Assembly: GCA_945865485.1 (NCBI GenBank)
Contig: CAMBEC010000011.1
Coordinates: 1 to 50,897, forward strand
Direction of reading: 5' to 3'
DNA length: 50,897 bases
Source of the DNA: Rickettsia typhi
GTDB lineage: Bacteria; Pseudomonadota; Alphaproteobacteria; Rickettsiales; Rickettsiaceae
Below are positions 1-8,073 of the stretch, one piece after another (position 1 is the first letter of the stretch; every line of letters starts with the position of its first letter). The notes below the pieces were generated by a model. That model worked only from the letters and a program-made list of their open reading frames with translations, was not told the origin of the DNA and ran no database searches. The position numbers and the translations under genes were made by a program.

Positions 1-240
1 TCTTTTCATAATATATACTTGAATTTTTTACAATAACCATAGTTTACCATATCTTCATAAATATGTCAAATGTATTGCAATAAGTTAATGATGGGCAAGT
101 TCACGAATCTAACGCGATTGCACTGGTTTCTAGACCACTATCACCGAGCACTTACGTGAAAATTAACTGCTGCATTTGAAAAGGAAAAAATGGCCTGTGT
201 TTAATAAACTACAACTCGTTCAAAATACGGACATAGACCA
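1..240. other. Non-coding left edge
   Basis: AT-rich sequence before the stop codon of the TPR gene. I see no credible open frame, tRNA or strong hairpin here. It may belong to the intergenic region of a gene lying outside the window. Confidence 0.4.
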
Positions 241-1704
241 CTAAATATCTCCAAGCAAATCCATAATCAATTCTTGTTCATGAATTTCGGTATCTAATAA
301 GTCAGGTAAAGGCTTGTCCAAAAGTGTAGATGCTTGCCCCTTGTATAACTCAGCTTTATCACTTTGTCCCAATGCAAGATAAGTTGAACTAACCTTTATA
401 TAAGGGTCTAAGAATTTCGGATTTAGTTTTATAGAGGCTTTATATTCTATTAATGCTTTATTGTAATCTTTTTGTGAAAAGTATTTATTTCCTACACTAT
501 AATATATTTCTGCCTTTTTTTCGTTAGAATAATTATTGTGTTCCACTATCTTGTAGATTTTAGTTAACGATTCTTCGGTTCCTACTTCTAAATACATTTG
601 TATCGCTTTATCTAAAAAAGCATTTTTTCCAATCGTGCTAATAGTAGTATATTTTACTATAGAATCTGCAATATTAGTTTTAGCTGTCTGTATTAATAGC
701 TCCTCCTTACTAAAATTTAAGATATTTTTATTTAATGGCATAATAAATTTAATAATAACTTCTTTTACTTTTTCAATAGAATCAGTTGATTGAATTATTG
801 TTATACTGATTTTGTTTAAAACGTATTGTGGATCAAACTCTCTTGCCTTTTCATATAAATCAACAGCCTGTTGATATTTCCCTAGTTTAAAATTTGCGTA
901 TCCTAAGTTAGTCCAATGTTCTACATTAGTTGGTTCCAGCTCTGTTAACTTTGTATAAGCAACAATTGCTTCCCCATACTCCCTTGATTTAAAATAAGCC
1001 ACCCCTAAGTTAACCCAATATTCGACATTAGTTGGCTCAAGCTTTGTTAACTTGGTGTAAACAAAAACAGCTTCTTTATTCTTCCCTAATTTTAAATAAA
1101 CATAACCTAGATCAGACCAATATTTAGTACTAGTTGGATCAATATCTGTTAATTTTATATATGCATTAGCTGATTCTTGGTAGTTTTCTAATTTAAAATT
1201 TGCGTATCCTAAGTTAGCCAAATATTCAGCATTTTTTGAATCAAGTTTTGTTGCTTCTTCGTATGGAACAATTGCTTCTGAATATTGCCCTAATTTAAAA
1301 TGAGCATACCCTAAATCACCCCAATATTCAGCATTTTTTGAATCAAGTCTTGTTGCCTCTTTGTATGGAACAATTGCTTCTTCGTATCTTTGTAATTTAA
1401 AATAAATATAACCCAAATTATTACAATATTCAGCATTTTCTGAATCAAGTCTTGTTGCTTCTTTGTACGGAAAAATTGCTTCTTCGTATCTTTGTAATTT
1501 AGAAAGACTAGCTCCTAAACTAGAAAAATATCCAGCGTTATTTGGATCAAGATCTATTGCCTCAGATAAAGCAGAAATGGCTTCTTCGTATTTAGCAAAT
1601 TTAAAATGAACGCGACCCAAACTAGCAAAGTAATTATCTTCATTTGTATTATATTTTTTCTTTTTGTTGGGCGTACCTAATTCAGTAGAAGATTTTCTTT
1701 TCAT
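241..1704 (-). CDS. TPR-repeat protein with N-terminal bipartite NLS-like sequence
   Basis: A 487-residue protein built mostly of tetratricopeptide repeats. About eight 34-residue units run from residue 24 to about 300, each with the NAEYWxxLGYaxFKLgxYxeAIxxY pattern, and two more lie at about 405-465. The long run of near-identical units points to recent expansion by duplication. TPRs form a helical scaffold for protein-protein contacts. There is no signal peptide or membrane segment. The N-terminus has K2-R3, a 10-residue spacer and K14-K17, which fits the classical bipartite nuclear localisation consensus. An effector sent into the host is therefore possible, but that is inference. The gene is monocistronic with its own sigma-70-like promoter. 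The specific function is not known. Confidence 0.75.
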   Translation of the reverse strand: MKRKSSTELGTPNKKKKYNTNEDNYFASLGRVHFKFAKYEEAISALSEAIDLDPNNAGYFSSLGASLSKLQRYEEAIFPYKEATRLDSENAEYCNNLGYIYFKLQRYEEAIVPYKEATRLDSKNAEYWGDLGYAHFKLGQYSEAIVPYEEATKLDSKNAEYLANLGYANFKLENYQESANAYIKLTDIDPTSTKYWSDLGYVYLKLGKNKEAVFVYTKLTKLEPTNVEYWVNLGVAYFKSREYGEAIVAYTKLTELEPTNVEHWTNLGYANFKLGKYQQAVDLYEKAREFDPQYVLNKISITIIQSTDSIEKVKEVIIKFIMPLNKNILNFSKEELLIQTAKTNIADSIVKYTTISTIGKNAFLDKAIQMYLEVGTEESLTKIYKIVEHNNYSNEKKAEIYYSVGNKYFSQKDYNKALIEYKASIKLNPKFLDPYIKVSSTYLALGQSDKAELYKGQASTLLDKPLPDLLDTEIHEQELIMDLLGDI

Positions 1705-1747
1705 AATTATATCGAAGTTTTTTAGATTTGACTATTTGACGGCCGGT

Positions 1748-1776
1748 ATTATACATATCGACAACAATTATTGCAA
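1748..1776 (-). promoter_or_regulatory. Sigma-70-type promoter of the TPR gene
   Basis: On the minus strand TTGCAA is followed by a 17-nt spacer and a perfect TATAAT, about 45 nt upstream of the TPR start codon. A 9-bp inverted repeat (ACAACAATT at 1761-1769, AATTGTTGT at 1781-1789) flanks the -35 box. It could be an operator, or the 3' hairpin of scoB read in the same direction. Confidence 0.6.
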
Positions 1777-1815
1777 ACTTAATTGTTGTTGCTAATAATT
1801 TCAGCTTTTAATAAC

Positions 1816-2454
1816 TTATCTAGCATCAACAATCTTTGCTGAACTTCTTTGAACAATCTCATTAAATGAAACAGAGTCTGCTTTTTTAATAAGCTTTATT
1901 ACATCATGGTCAACATCAAAAACACCAATATCAGTGATCACTCTGTCTACCACGCCAAGACCAGTTAGGGGCAGGGTACATTTATCCACAAGCTTAGGAG
2001 AACCATCTTTTGAATTATGAGTCATCAAAACTACTACTCTTTTGATATTAGCTACAAGATCCATAGCACCACCCATACCTTTAATCATCTTGCCTGGTAC
2101 TGCCCAGTTGGCTAGATCCCCGGTAGTTGAAACCTCAAGTGCGCCAAGTATTGTAAGGTCAATATGACTTCCACGGATCATTGCAAATGAGGCCGCACTA
2201 TCAAAATAACTACTTTGCGATAGTTCTGTAATAGTCTGCTTACCCGCATTAATAAGGTCGGCGTTTTCTTCACCTTCATATGGAAATGGCCCCATCCCTA
2301 ACATACCATTTTCACTTTGAAAACTGACATTAATGCCTTTTGGTATAAAATTTGTAATGTTCGTTGGCATACCAATGCCAAGATTAATAAACTGTCCGTC
2401 TTTTATTTCCATTTGCGCTGCTATTTGGCACATTTCATCTACTGACCATGACAT
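1816..2454 (-). CDS. scoB: 3-oxoacid CoA-transferase subunit B
   Basis: Beta subunit of succinyl-CoA:3-ketoacid CoA-transferase, which with subunit A moves CoA between succinyl-CoA and acetoacetate. The 212-residue length is usual for the bacterial subunit. The family signature SENG is at residues 47-50, with E48 the expected catalytic glutamate that forms the glutamyl-CoA thioester. It is followed by the conserved GMLGMGPFPYEGEE stretch and, later, the GAMDL segment. It is the second gene of a two-gene operon, three bases after the scoA stop. In a host-dependent bacterium the enzyme would let acetoacetate or polyhydroxybutyrate breakdown products enter central metabolism. A related acetate or butyrate CoA-transferase specificity cannot be excluded. 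Confidence 0.92.
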   Translation of the reverse strand: MSWSVDEMCQIAAQMEIKDGQFINLGIGMPTNITNFIPKGINVSFQSENGMLGMGPFPYEGEENADLINAGKQTITELSQSSYFDSAASFAMIRGSHIDLTILGALEVSTTGDLANWAVPGKMIKGMGGAMDLVANIKRVVVLMTHNSKDGSPKLVDKCTLPLTGLGVVDRVITDIGVFDVDHDVIKLIKKADSVSFNEIVQRSSAKIVDAR

Positions 2455-2457
2455 TAC

Positions 2458-3162
2458 TTAAGCCTCTCTAGTTCTTATGGTTACTTTTTCAATTCTTTTC
2501 TCATAATCCTTCCCTTTAAAAAGCCTATGAATATATATAGCTGGAGTATGGATGTTAGCTGGATCAAGCTCTCCGGTTTCAACAATTTCTTCTACTTCAC
2601 AAATAGTAAGTTTAGCCCCTGTCGCCATTACGGGGTTAAAATTTCTAGCAGTTTTATTATATATTACATTACCAAATTTATCGGCTTTATAACCTTTGAT
2701 AATTGCTAAATCTGCCAGAAGAGCTTTTTCCATGACGTATTTTTCACCGTTAAACTCTCTTATTTCTTTTCCTTCAGCTACAATTGTTCCAACCCCTGTT
2801 CGTGTATAGAAAGCAGGGATGCCAGCTCCAGCAGCTCTGATTCGTTCAGCAAGGGTTCCTTGTGGATTAAGCTCTAACTCAAGAGTTCCATCGAGATACA
2901 TTTTTTCAAAGGTTTTATTTTCACCAACATATGAAGATATCATCTTTTTGATCTGACCATTTTTTAGCAAAATACCTAAGCCAAAATCATCAACTCCACA
3001 GTTGTTGCTTACTACTGTTAAATTCTTTACTCCAGATTTTGCTATTGCTGAAATTATATTCTCTGGAATCCCACAAAGGCCAAAACCACCTGCATGTAAG
3101 AGCATTCCATCTCGGAGCACGCCTGCTATTGCTTCTTCTGCATTATTAAAAAACTGTGTCAT
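2458..3162 (-). CDS. scoA: 3-oxoacid CoA-transferase subunit A
   Basis: Alpha subunit of the CoA-transferase, 234 residues, normal length. The family I signature [16 protein letters not shown] lies at residues 18-33 and builds the CoA-binding site. The rest matches the ScoA fold ([13 protein letters not shown], the [22 protein letters not shown] region). It is the first gene of the scoAB pair and is transcribed leftwards; the 226-bp gap before the divergent GNAT gene must hold the promoter. Catalysis needs the glutamate supplied by ScoB. Confidence 0.92.
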   Translation of the reverse strand: MTQFFNNAEEAIAGVLRDGMLLHAGGFGLCGIPENIISAIAKSGVKNLTVVSNNCGVDDFGLGILLKNGQIKKMISSYVGENKTFEKMYLDGTLELELNPQGTLAERIRAAGAGIPAFYTRTGVGTIVAEGKEIREFNGEKYVMEKALLADLAIIKGYKADKFGNVIYNKTARNFNPVMATGAKLTICEVEEIVETGELDPANIHTPAIYIHRLFKGKDYEKRIEKVTIRTREA

Positions 3163-3388
3163 TACTAGCTAAACTCTTTATTAGTTTATGATTTAAGTAT
3201 TCTATACATTAGAATACAATAAGGCAAAATTCTATTGCTAGAACTATAGTTGTTTGTTGACTTATAGTGTTTTATTGTTTACCAATTGCATATCTGGGGA
3301 TGGTTAGAAAAATTAGGTATATAATTATGAAAAACCACTATGTAATAAAAAAGTACGACCAGATAATACTACGATACTAAATAACATA

Positions 3389-3802
3389 ATGGCTCGTTCT
3401 CTTGCGATGTGGGGTTATACTCCCCAGCAAATAGAAAAAGCAGCAGAAGTATTAAAAATTACTGAAGAATTTTTGGATAAATCAGTATGTTACGTAGCAA
3501 AGATAGATGATTTGATCAAAGGTTTTTTTTGTATAGCGCCAAACCGAAGCGAAGCACTTAGTGAAGCTAAGTTCTATATTGAGCCAGATAGTATAAGATT
3601 AGGCCTTGGAACAAAACTTTGGAATAAAGTTATACACGAACTAAGAACCGAAGAAGTAAGGTGTTTTAAATTCTTGATAGACCCAAACGCGCAGGGGTTT
3701 TATGAAAAATTAGGGGCTATAAGAATTGGTGAACAACTTTCGGATGTAACAGAGGGGTATATGATCCCTATAATGAAGTATAATATTACAAAAAATAAGT
3801 AG
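3389..3802 (+). CDS. GNAT-family acetyltransferase, possibly 5'-truncated by a frameshift
   Basis: A short (137 aa) GCN5-related N-acetyltransferase. The acetyl-CoA-binding motif A reads RLGLGTKLW at residues 70-78, and motif B, NAQGFYEKLGA, is at 100-110. The substrate cannot be told. The ATG at 3389 has no ribosome-binding site. A better-placed start is ATG 3327, with an AGG nine bases upstream; it opens the GNAT-like MKNHYVIKKYDQ in another frame and stops at 3380, just before this frame begins. Full-length GNATs have an extra N-terminal strand and helix, so the gene may have suffered a frameshift and lost its proper N-terminus. It is followed seven bases later by pgsA. Confidence 0.7.
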   Translation: MARSLAMWGYTPQQIEKAAEVLKITEEFLDKSVCYVAKIDDLIKGFFCIAPNRSEALSEAKFYIEPDSIRLGLGTKLWNKVIHELRTEEVRCFKFLIDPNAQGFYEKLGAIRIGEQLSDVTEGYMIPIMKYNITKNK

Positions 3803-3808
3803 TTATAG

Positions 3809-4357
3809 ATGCAAATTGACAAAAATATACCAAATTATCTAACTATAATAAGGCTAGTATCAATCCCAATTATAGTAATGACATTTTATTTTGAGGATTC
3901 TAAGTTTGCTCATAGGGTTGGAGGAATTGTATTTGCTTTTGCTAGTGTAACCGATTTTTTCGATGGCTATTTGGCCAGAAGATATAATATTATTTCTAGT
4001 TTTGGCAGAATGTTTGATCCAATAGCTGATAAAGTCTTGGTCGGGTGTGTATTGGTTATGCTTGTAAAAGACAATAGGGCTGACGAAATACCTTGCCTAC
4101 TTATTCTCGCACGTGAATTTGTTGTTGCAGGCTTTAGAGAGTTTTTAGCTCAAGTCCAAGTGAGCGTTCCAGTTACAAGACTTGCTAAAGTTAAAACAAC
4201 TATACAGATGGTTGCTATGACGATGCTTATTGTTGGGTCTGTTGGTTCAGGCATAGCGTCCCTTGATTTAATAGGGCATATAAGTCTCTGGATAGCAGCT
4301 ATTTTAACTTTAGTTACAGGATATTCTTATTTACAAGCATGCAGCAGGTATTTCTAG
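3809..4357 (+). CDS. pgsA: CDP-diacylglycerol--glycerol-3-phosphate 3-phosphatidyltransferase
   Basis: Integral membrane enzyme making phosphatidylglycerol phosphate from CDP-diacylglycerol and glycerol 3-phosphate, the committed step to phosphatidylglycerol and cardiolipin. The CDP-alcohol phosphotransferase signature is complete: D52-G53-x2-A56-R57-x8-G66-x3-D70-x3-D74. The acidic residues bind the catalytic metals. Length (182 aa) and the hydrophobic segments on either side fit PgsA. Its last 19 bases overlap the start of the aldehyde dehydrogenase gene, so translation of the two is probably coupled. Confidence 0.9.
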   Translation: MQIDKNIPNYLTIIRLVSIPIIVMTFYFEDSKFAHRVGGIVFAFASVTDFFDGYLARRYNIISSFGRMFDPIADKVLVGCVLVMLVKDNRADEIPCLLILAREFVVAGFREFLAQVQVSVPVTRLAKVKTTIQMVAMTMLIVGSVGSGIASLDLIGHISLWIAAILTLVTGYSYLQACSRYF

Positions 4358-5793
4358 TGACCACACATACAATATTAGACCGAATTAATGGTAAAAATTA
4401 TATTGCAGGAAATTGGATTTCTGAAAAAGAGATAATTCATGTTGAAAACCCATCAAACGGCAAAATAATTGGATATGTACCGAACTTATCAGCAGAGAAC
4501 TTGATAACAGCAATTGATAACACATGTCAAACCGCAAAATCGTGGGCAGAATCAACTGTTGATATGCGTTATCAAATACTTAGAAAGTGGCAAGAATTAC
4601 AGCATAAGTATTTAAAAGAACTGAGTGAATTGATTACTCTAGAGCAGGGCAAAGTTTTAGCTGAATCTTCAAAAGAAATTTTGTATGGAGAATCCTTTAT
4701 CGATTGGTTCGCTTGTATTATTAAATCTAGCAGTACATACATAAGGCCTGGAAATTCATACGAACATAAACTCATTGCTGAAAAAGAACCGATCGGCCCA
4801 GTAGCAGCTATTACCCCTTGGAACTTCCCATGCGCTATGGTAGTTAGAAAAATTGTACCAGCTATTGCAGCGGGTTGCAGCGTCATATTAAAACCTTCTG
4901 AACTTACCCCTTTTTCTGCGTTGGCTCAAGCTATGCTGCTTGAAGAAGCTGGTTTACCAGCTGGCGTCTTAAATGTAGTTACTAGTGATGCTAAATTATT
5001 TGGCGATATAATTTGTAAAGACTTCAGAATTCGTAAATTATCGTTTACTGGCTCAACAAGGGTAGGGAAGTTGTTATACGAAAAATCAGCAAGCTCATTA
5101 AGGAAGCTCTCGCTTGAGTTGGGTGGAAATGCTCCATATATTGTATTTGCCGATTGCGATTTGGATAAAGTATCAGATGATCTAGTGGCAATTAAGCTCC
5201 GCTCTGGAGGCCAATCTTGCACTTCTCCGAACCGGGTATTCATAGAAAATTCCATTTATGATAAATTCGTAGATTTAGTTGCAAAAAAATTTGGTGACTG
5301 CAAAGCAGGGGATGGGTTTATAGAATCAAATAAACTTGGACCACTAATTAATGCTCAGGCTATCGAGAAGGTTAACTTACTACTTCAAGACGCCCAACAA
5401 AAAGGAGCAAAAATTATATGTGGTGGCATGTGTGATGGCAACTTTATGGAAGCGTCTGTTGTAAAAAATTGTACAGACGATATGAATATTTTTACCACCG
5501 AAATCTTTGGCCCAGTGATTGCCTGCTATTCTTTTTCTTCGACTCAAGAGGTTATTGATAGAGCTAATAACACCGAATATGGACTACAATCTTATGTATA
5601 TTCAAAAGATACAAGAAGAGCAAATCATATTGCTTCTAAGCTTGATTTTAGCATGGTCTCTATTAATTCCTCATTTCCTGCAACAACAAAAGCTCCATTT
5701 AGCGGTAGAAAAGCTTCTGGGTTTGGGATAGAGGGCTCTCATGAAGGTCTAGAAGAGTACCTCGTAACTAAATACATTAACTTTCATTACTAG
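4339..5793 (+). CDS. NAD(P)-dependent aldehyde dehydrogenase (succinate-semialdehyde dehydrogenase-like)
   Basis: Aldehyde dehydrogenase superfamily, 484 aa, oxidising an aldehyde to the acid with NAD(P)+. Visible elements are PWNFP (residues 160-164), the cofactor loop FTGSTRVG (236-243), general base E260 in LELGG, nucleophile C294 in [10 protein letters not shown], and EIFGPV near the C-terminus. Overall length and layout resemble GabD-type succinate-semialdehyde dehydrogenases, but substrate specificity cannot be read from the motifs. The ATG lies inside pgsA; a GTG at 4357, sharing a base with the pgsA stop (TAGTG), is an alternative start that would remove six residues. Confidence 0.85.
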   Translation: MQQVFLVTTHTILDRINGKNYIAGNWISEKEIIHVENPSNGKIIGYVPNLSAENLITAIDNTCQTAKSWAESTVDMRYQILRKWQELQHKYLKELSELITLEQGKVLAESSKEILYGESFIDWFACIIKSSSTYIRPGNSYEHKLIAEKEPIGPVAAITPWNFPCAMVVRKIVPAIAAGCSVILKPSELTPFSALAQAMLLEEAGLPAGVLNVVTSDAKLFGDIICKDFRIRKLSFTGSTRVGKLLYEKSASSLRKLSLELGGNAPYIVFADCDLDKVSDDLVAIKLRSGGQSCTSPNRVFIENSIYDKFVDLVAKKFGDCKAGDGFIESNKLGPLINAQAIEKVNLLLQDAQQKGAKIICGGMCDGNFMEASVVKNCTDDMNIFTTEIFGPVIACYSFSSTQEVIDRANNTEYGLQSYVYSKDTRRANHIASKLDFSMVSINSSFPATTKAPFSGRKASGFGIEGSHEGLEEYLVTKYINFHY

Positions 5794-5832
5794 ACTGTGT
5801 ATTAACTTTTATTAATAATTAATAAGTTGTTA

Positions 5833-5861
5833 TTGACATTTCTTGATATAAATTTTATCCT
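5833..5861 (+). promoter_or_regulatory. Sigma-70-type promoter of the ankyrin gene
   Basis: A perfect -35 TTGACA (5833-5838), a 17-nt spacer and TATCCT (5856-5861) lie about 50 bp before the ATG at 5914. The spacing is ideal, and no other gene lies between the promoter and that start. Confidence 0.55.
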
Positions 5862-5913
5862 TCATATATTAGAATAATAGGTAACTAACGCAACTAATCA
5901 ATTGAGTAAATAT

Positions 5914-7824
5914 ATGAAAAAGAAGGAATCTAATCTTAATAATATTTTTGATCAACATGCATTTGGCGAACAGTTTTTAATTTATCTTGGCAATAGAATT
6001 GGAAATCCACAGGCAGTTTGGGATAACATGGACAATGAGTCTTTACAGCAAGAATTTATTGCAAAATGTCAGTTCATTCAACACTATGCGAGAACCAAGC
6101 TAGGACTGGATAACGTAACAATGGAGCTGGCTGCTACTACAGTAAATAACCCTAAAGCAGCAAGTTTTAGAGTAGATATTTGCGAAAAAATATTCGATGG
6201 GTTTATGCATTTTATTGCCGTTAATGAAAAAAATCCAACAGTATTAAAGTCTCTTATGGATACGTGGGTATCTCAGGGAAGAAGCCTCGAAGAAAAAATA
6301 ATAGTAGATGGACTTGAATTTACGCCACTTAATTTTGTTGTAGCCAAAAATAATTTACCCGCCTTTGTCGCTCTTGCACAACACGGAATAGATGTAACAC
6401 AAGTTGATTCAACTGGATTTTCTGAGCTTCATAAGATCGTTGATCAAGTTGACAAAGGAACTTCTGATATTGAGATGCTGAAGGCCTGGATAGATGCTGG
6501 TCTTCCAACTGATATGATTGCAGGAGAAAGAGCTGGTAAGTTTGCTGGAAAAACAGCAGTAAAAATGGCTGAGGAGAAGGGATTCGTCGAAGCAACTAAA
6601 GTATTGGGTGGAGACTTTGGGCTTGCTCTAGAAAACCTTGATAAAACATATGAAATACAAAAGTCATTAATTCTTGAGGGGTATTATAACAAAACCTCAG
6701 ATTTACAAAATGGAATATTAAAAACTGATCCCAACAAATTCCTTCTTCACTATCTAGTAGAAAATTTCAAAGACCTACCTCTCGTAGTTTTCCAAAAATT
6801 TATTGATGATAAAGGTTTGGCAATAAAAACAAACATTGTAGGGACATCAAGAATTACAGCTTTAGAATTGCTAGTTATGCAAGGATCAGCTCCAGGAGAT
6901 ATTGGAGCTAAAGCCAATGAATTTGCTTTAACACTTGCAAAGTCTGGAGTAGGGACCAGAGAGCAAGATAATGGCACTACTTTATTAAGTTATACTATCA
7001 ATCATGGTAATAATTTACTGTTTGATTATGTCCTTAGAAATAAATTACCTACTATAGATAACCCAGGAAAAATAATTGAAAAAGGACAAATTAAGATTAT
7101 TGATTCTCCTTTAGCTCACGCCTTGCTTTGTGGTAATGAAAGAATGACTCTAGAGCTCGTAAAACATGGATTTACAAAGTGTACCGTTATTGTTCCTATA
7201 AAAGGAGAGATAGAGTTTGGAGTGATTCAATCTATTAAAGCCCTTGGTGGTGAACACACAGCTGGTTTGGTTAAAGCTGTTTCGGAATATATTAACATGA
7301 AATCAGAAGAGGTTGTCCAGGAAATGGTTAATGCCCTTATGGCTGGTGAAGCTTCATTTGTTAAAGCTCTTGTAGATAACGGCACTGATATTAATTATAA
7401 TAATGGCGAACTACTAAAACTTTTTGTTGGTGCTGGCAAAGGCTATCTTCCAGCAGCAAAGTTAGCAATTCAAAATGGAGCAAAAGTAACAGAAGAAATG
7501 AATGTTTTATCTGGACAACATGGAACCACTGATGAAATTGCAGGATATGTTGCTGATTATGAAAAAACTTCAAAACCTCTTTCTAAAAGAGAAAAAATGA
7601 AGTTATTTCTTACAAAATTACTGCATGGTGATGGTGATGAAGAAATCGCATCTTCATTCCCGGGTGAAGAAAATTATGTAAAAATAGCGTCTAGTTGTCG
7701 AGCAAATCCAACTAGTTTTAAAGCTCTTTGTAAAATATTCGGTGTAACTACAGTAGTGGAAGAAGTTTCATTAGATGTTGAACCAACAGGAACTATTGAT
7801 GGAGAAAGCAAAGAGGATTTCTAA
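5914..7824 (+). CDS. Ankyrin-repeat-like protein
   Basis: A soluble protein of about 636 residues with no signal peptide. Around residues 135-200 it shows ankyrin-type units (TPLNFVVAKNNLPAFVALAQHGIDV, then a unit ending in WIDAGLP). Degenerate units recur further on (SPLALLCGNERMTLELVKHGF-like and EASFVKALVDNGTDINYNNGELL). The first 120 residues and the acidic C-terminus match nothing I recognise. Ankyrin proteins in intracellular alphaproteobacteria are often delivered to the host, but no secretion evidence exists here beyond context. The ATG at 5914 is preferred over an in-frame TTG at 5902. A sigma-70-like promoter precedes it and a 12-bp perfect hairpin follows. Confidence 0.7.
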   Translation: MKKKESNLNNIFDQHAFGEQFLIYLGNRIGNPQAVWDNMDNESLQQEFIAKCQFIQHYARTKLGLDNVTMELAATTVNNPKAASFRVDICEKIFDGFMHFIAVNEKNPTVLKSLMDTWVSQGRSLEEKIIVDGLEFTPLNFVVAKNNLPAFVALAQHGIDVTQVDSTGFSELHKIVDQVDKGTSDIEMLKAWIDAGLPTDMIAGERAGKFAGKTAVKMAEEKGFVEATKVLGGDFGLALENLDKTYEIQKSLILEGYYNKTSDLQNGILKTDPNKFLLHYLVENFKDLPLVVFQKFIDDKGLAIKTNIVGTSRITALELLVMQGSAPGDIGAKANEFALTLAKSGVGTREQDNGTTLLSYTINHGNNLLFDYVLRNKLPTIDNPGKIIEKGQIKIIDSPLAHALLCGNERMTLELVKHGFTKCTVIVPIKGEIEFGVIQSIKALGGEHTAGLVKAVSEYINMKSEEVVQEMVNALMAGEASFVKALVDNGTDINYNNGELLKLFVGAGKGYLPAAKLAIQNGAKVTEEMNVLSGQHGTTDEIAGYVADYEKTSKPLSKREKMKLFLTKLLHGDGDEEIASSFPGEENYVKIASSCRANPTSFKALCKIFGVTTVVEEVSLDVEPTGTIDGESKEDF

Positions 7825-7847
7825 TTCTTTCATTGTGCGAGTTAAAC

Positions 7848-7875
7848 TTAGGCTGAATTAAAAAATTCAGCCTAA
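7848..7875. terminator. 3' hairpin after the ankyrin gene
   Basis: Perfect 12-bp inverted repeat, TTAGGCTGAATT / AATTCAGCCTAA with a 4-nt A loop, 24 bp after the stop codon. There is no clear U-tract, so it may stabilise the transcript end instead of terminating intrinsically. Downstream, at about 7998-8044, is a short tandem repeat of a ten-base unit (TTCCATTACT). Confidence 0.5.
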
Positions 7876-8073
7876 ATAACACGTACAAGTAACTTTTTTA
7901 TGTAGGTAACAGGTAACACCACATACACACATAAGTTACATAATCGATATTATGGAAAGTAGATAAGTATAAGAAGCGCTTGGCTAGATTATCCTATACT
8001 TCCATTACTTCCATTACTTCCATTCGACTGACCATTCGACTGATTTTAGCTAAACTAAATTCAGGAAATGGTA

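Noticed and set aside
3274-3288. TTATTGTTTACCAAT shared with 16787-16801 as a regulatory box
   Set aside because: A single 15-16 base match in an AT-rich window of this size is within chance expectation.
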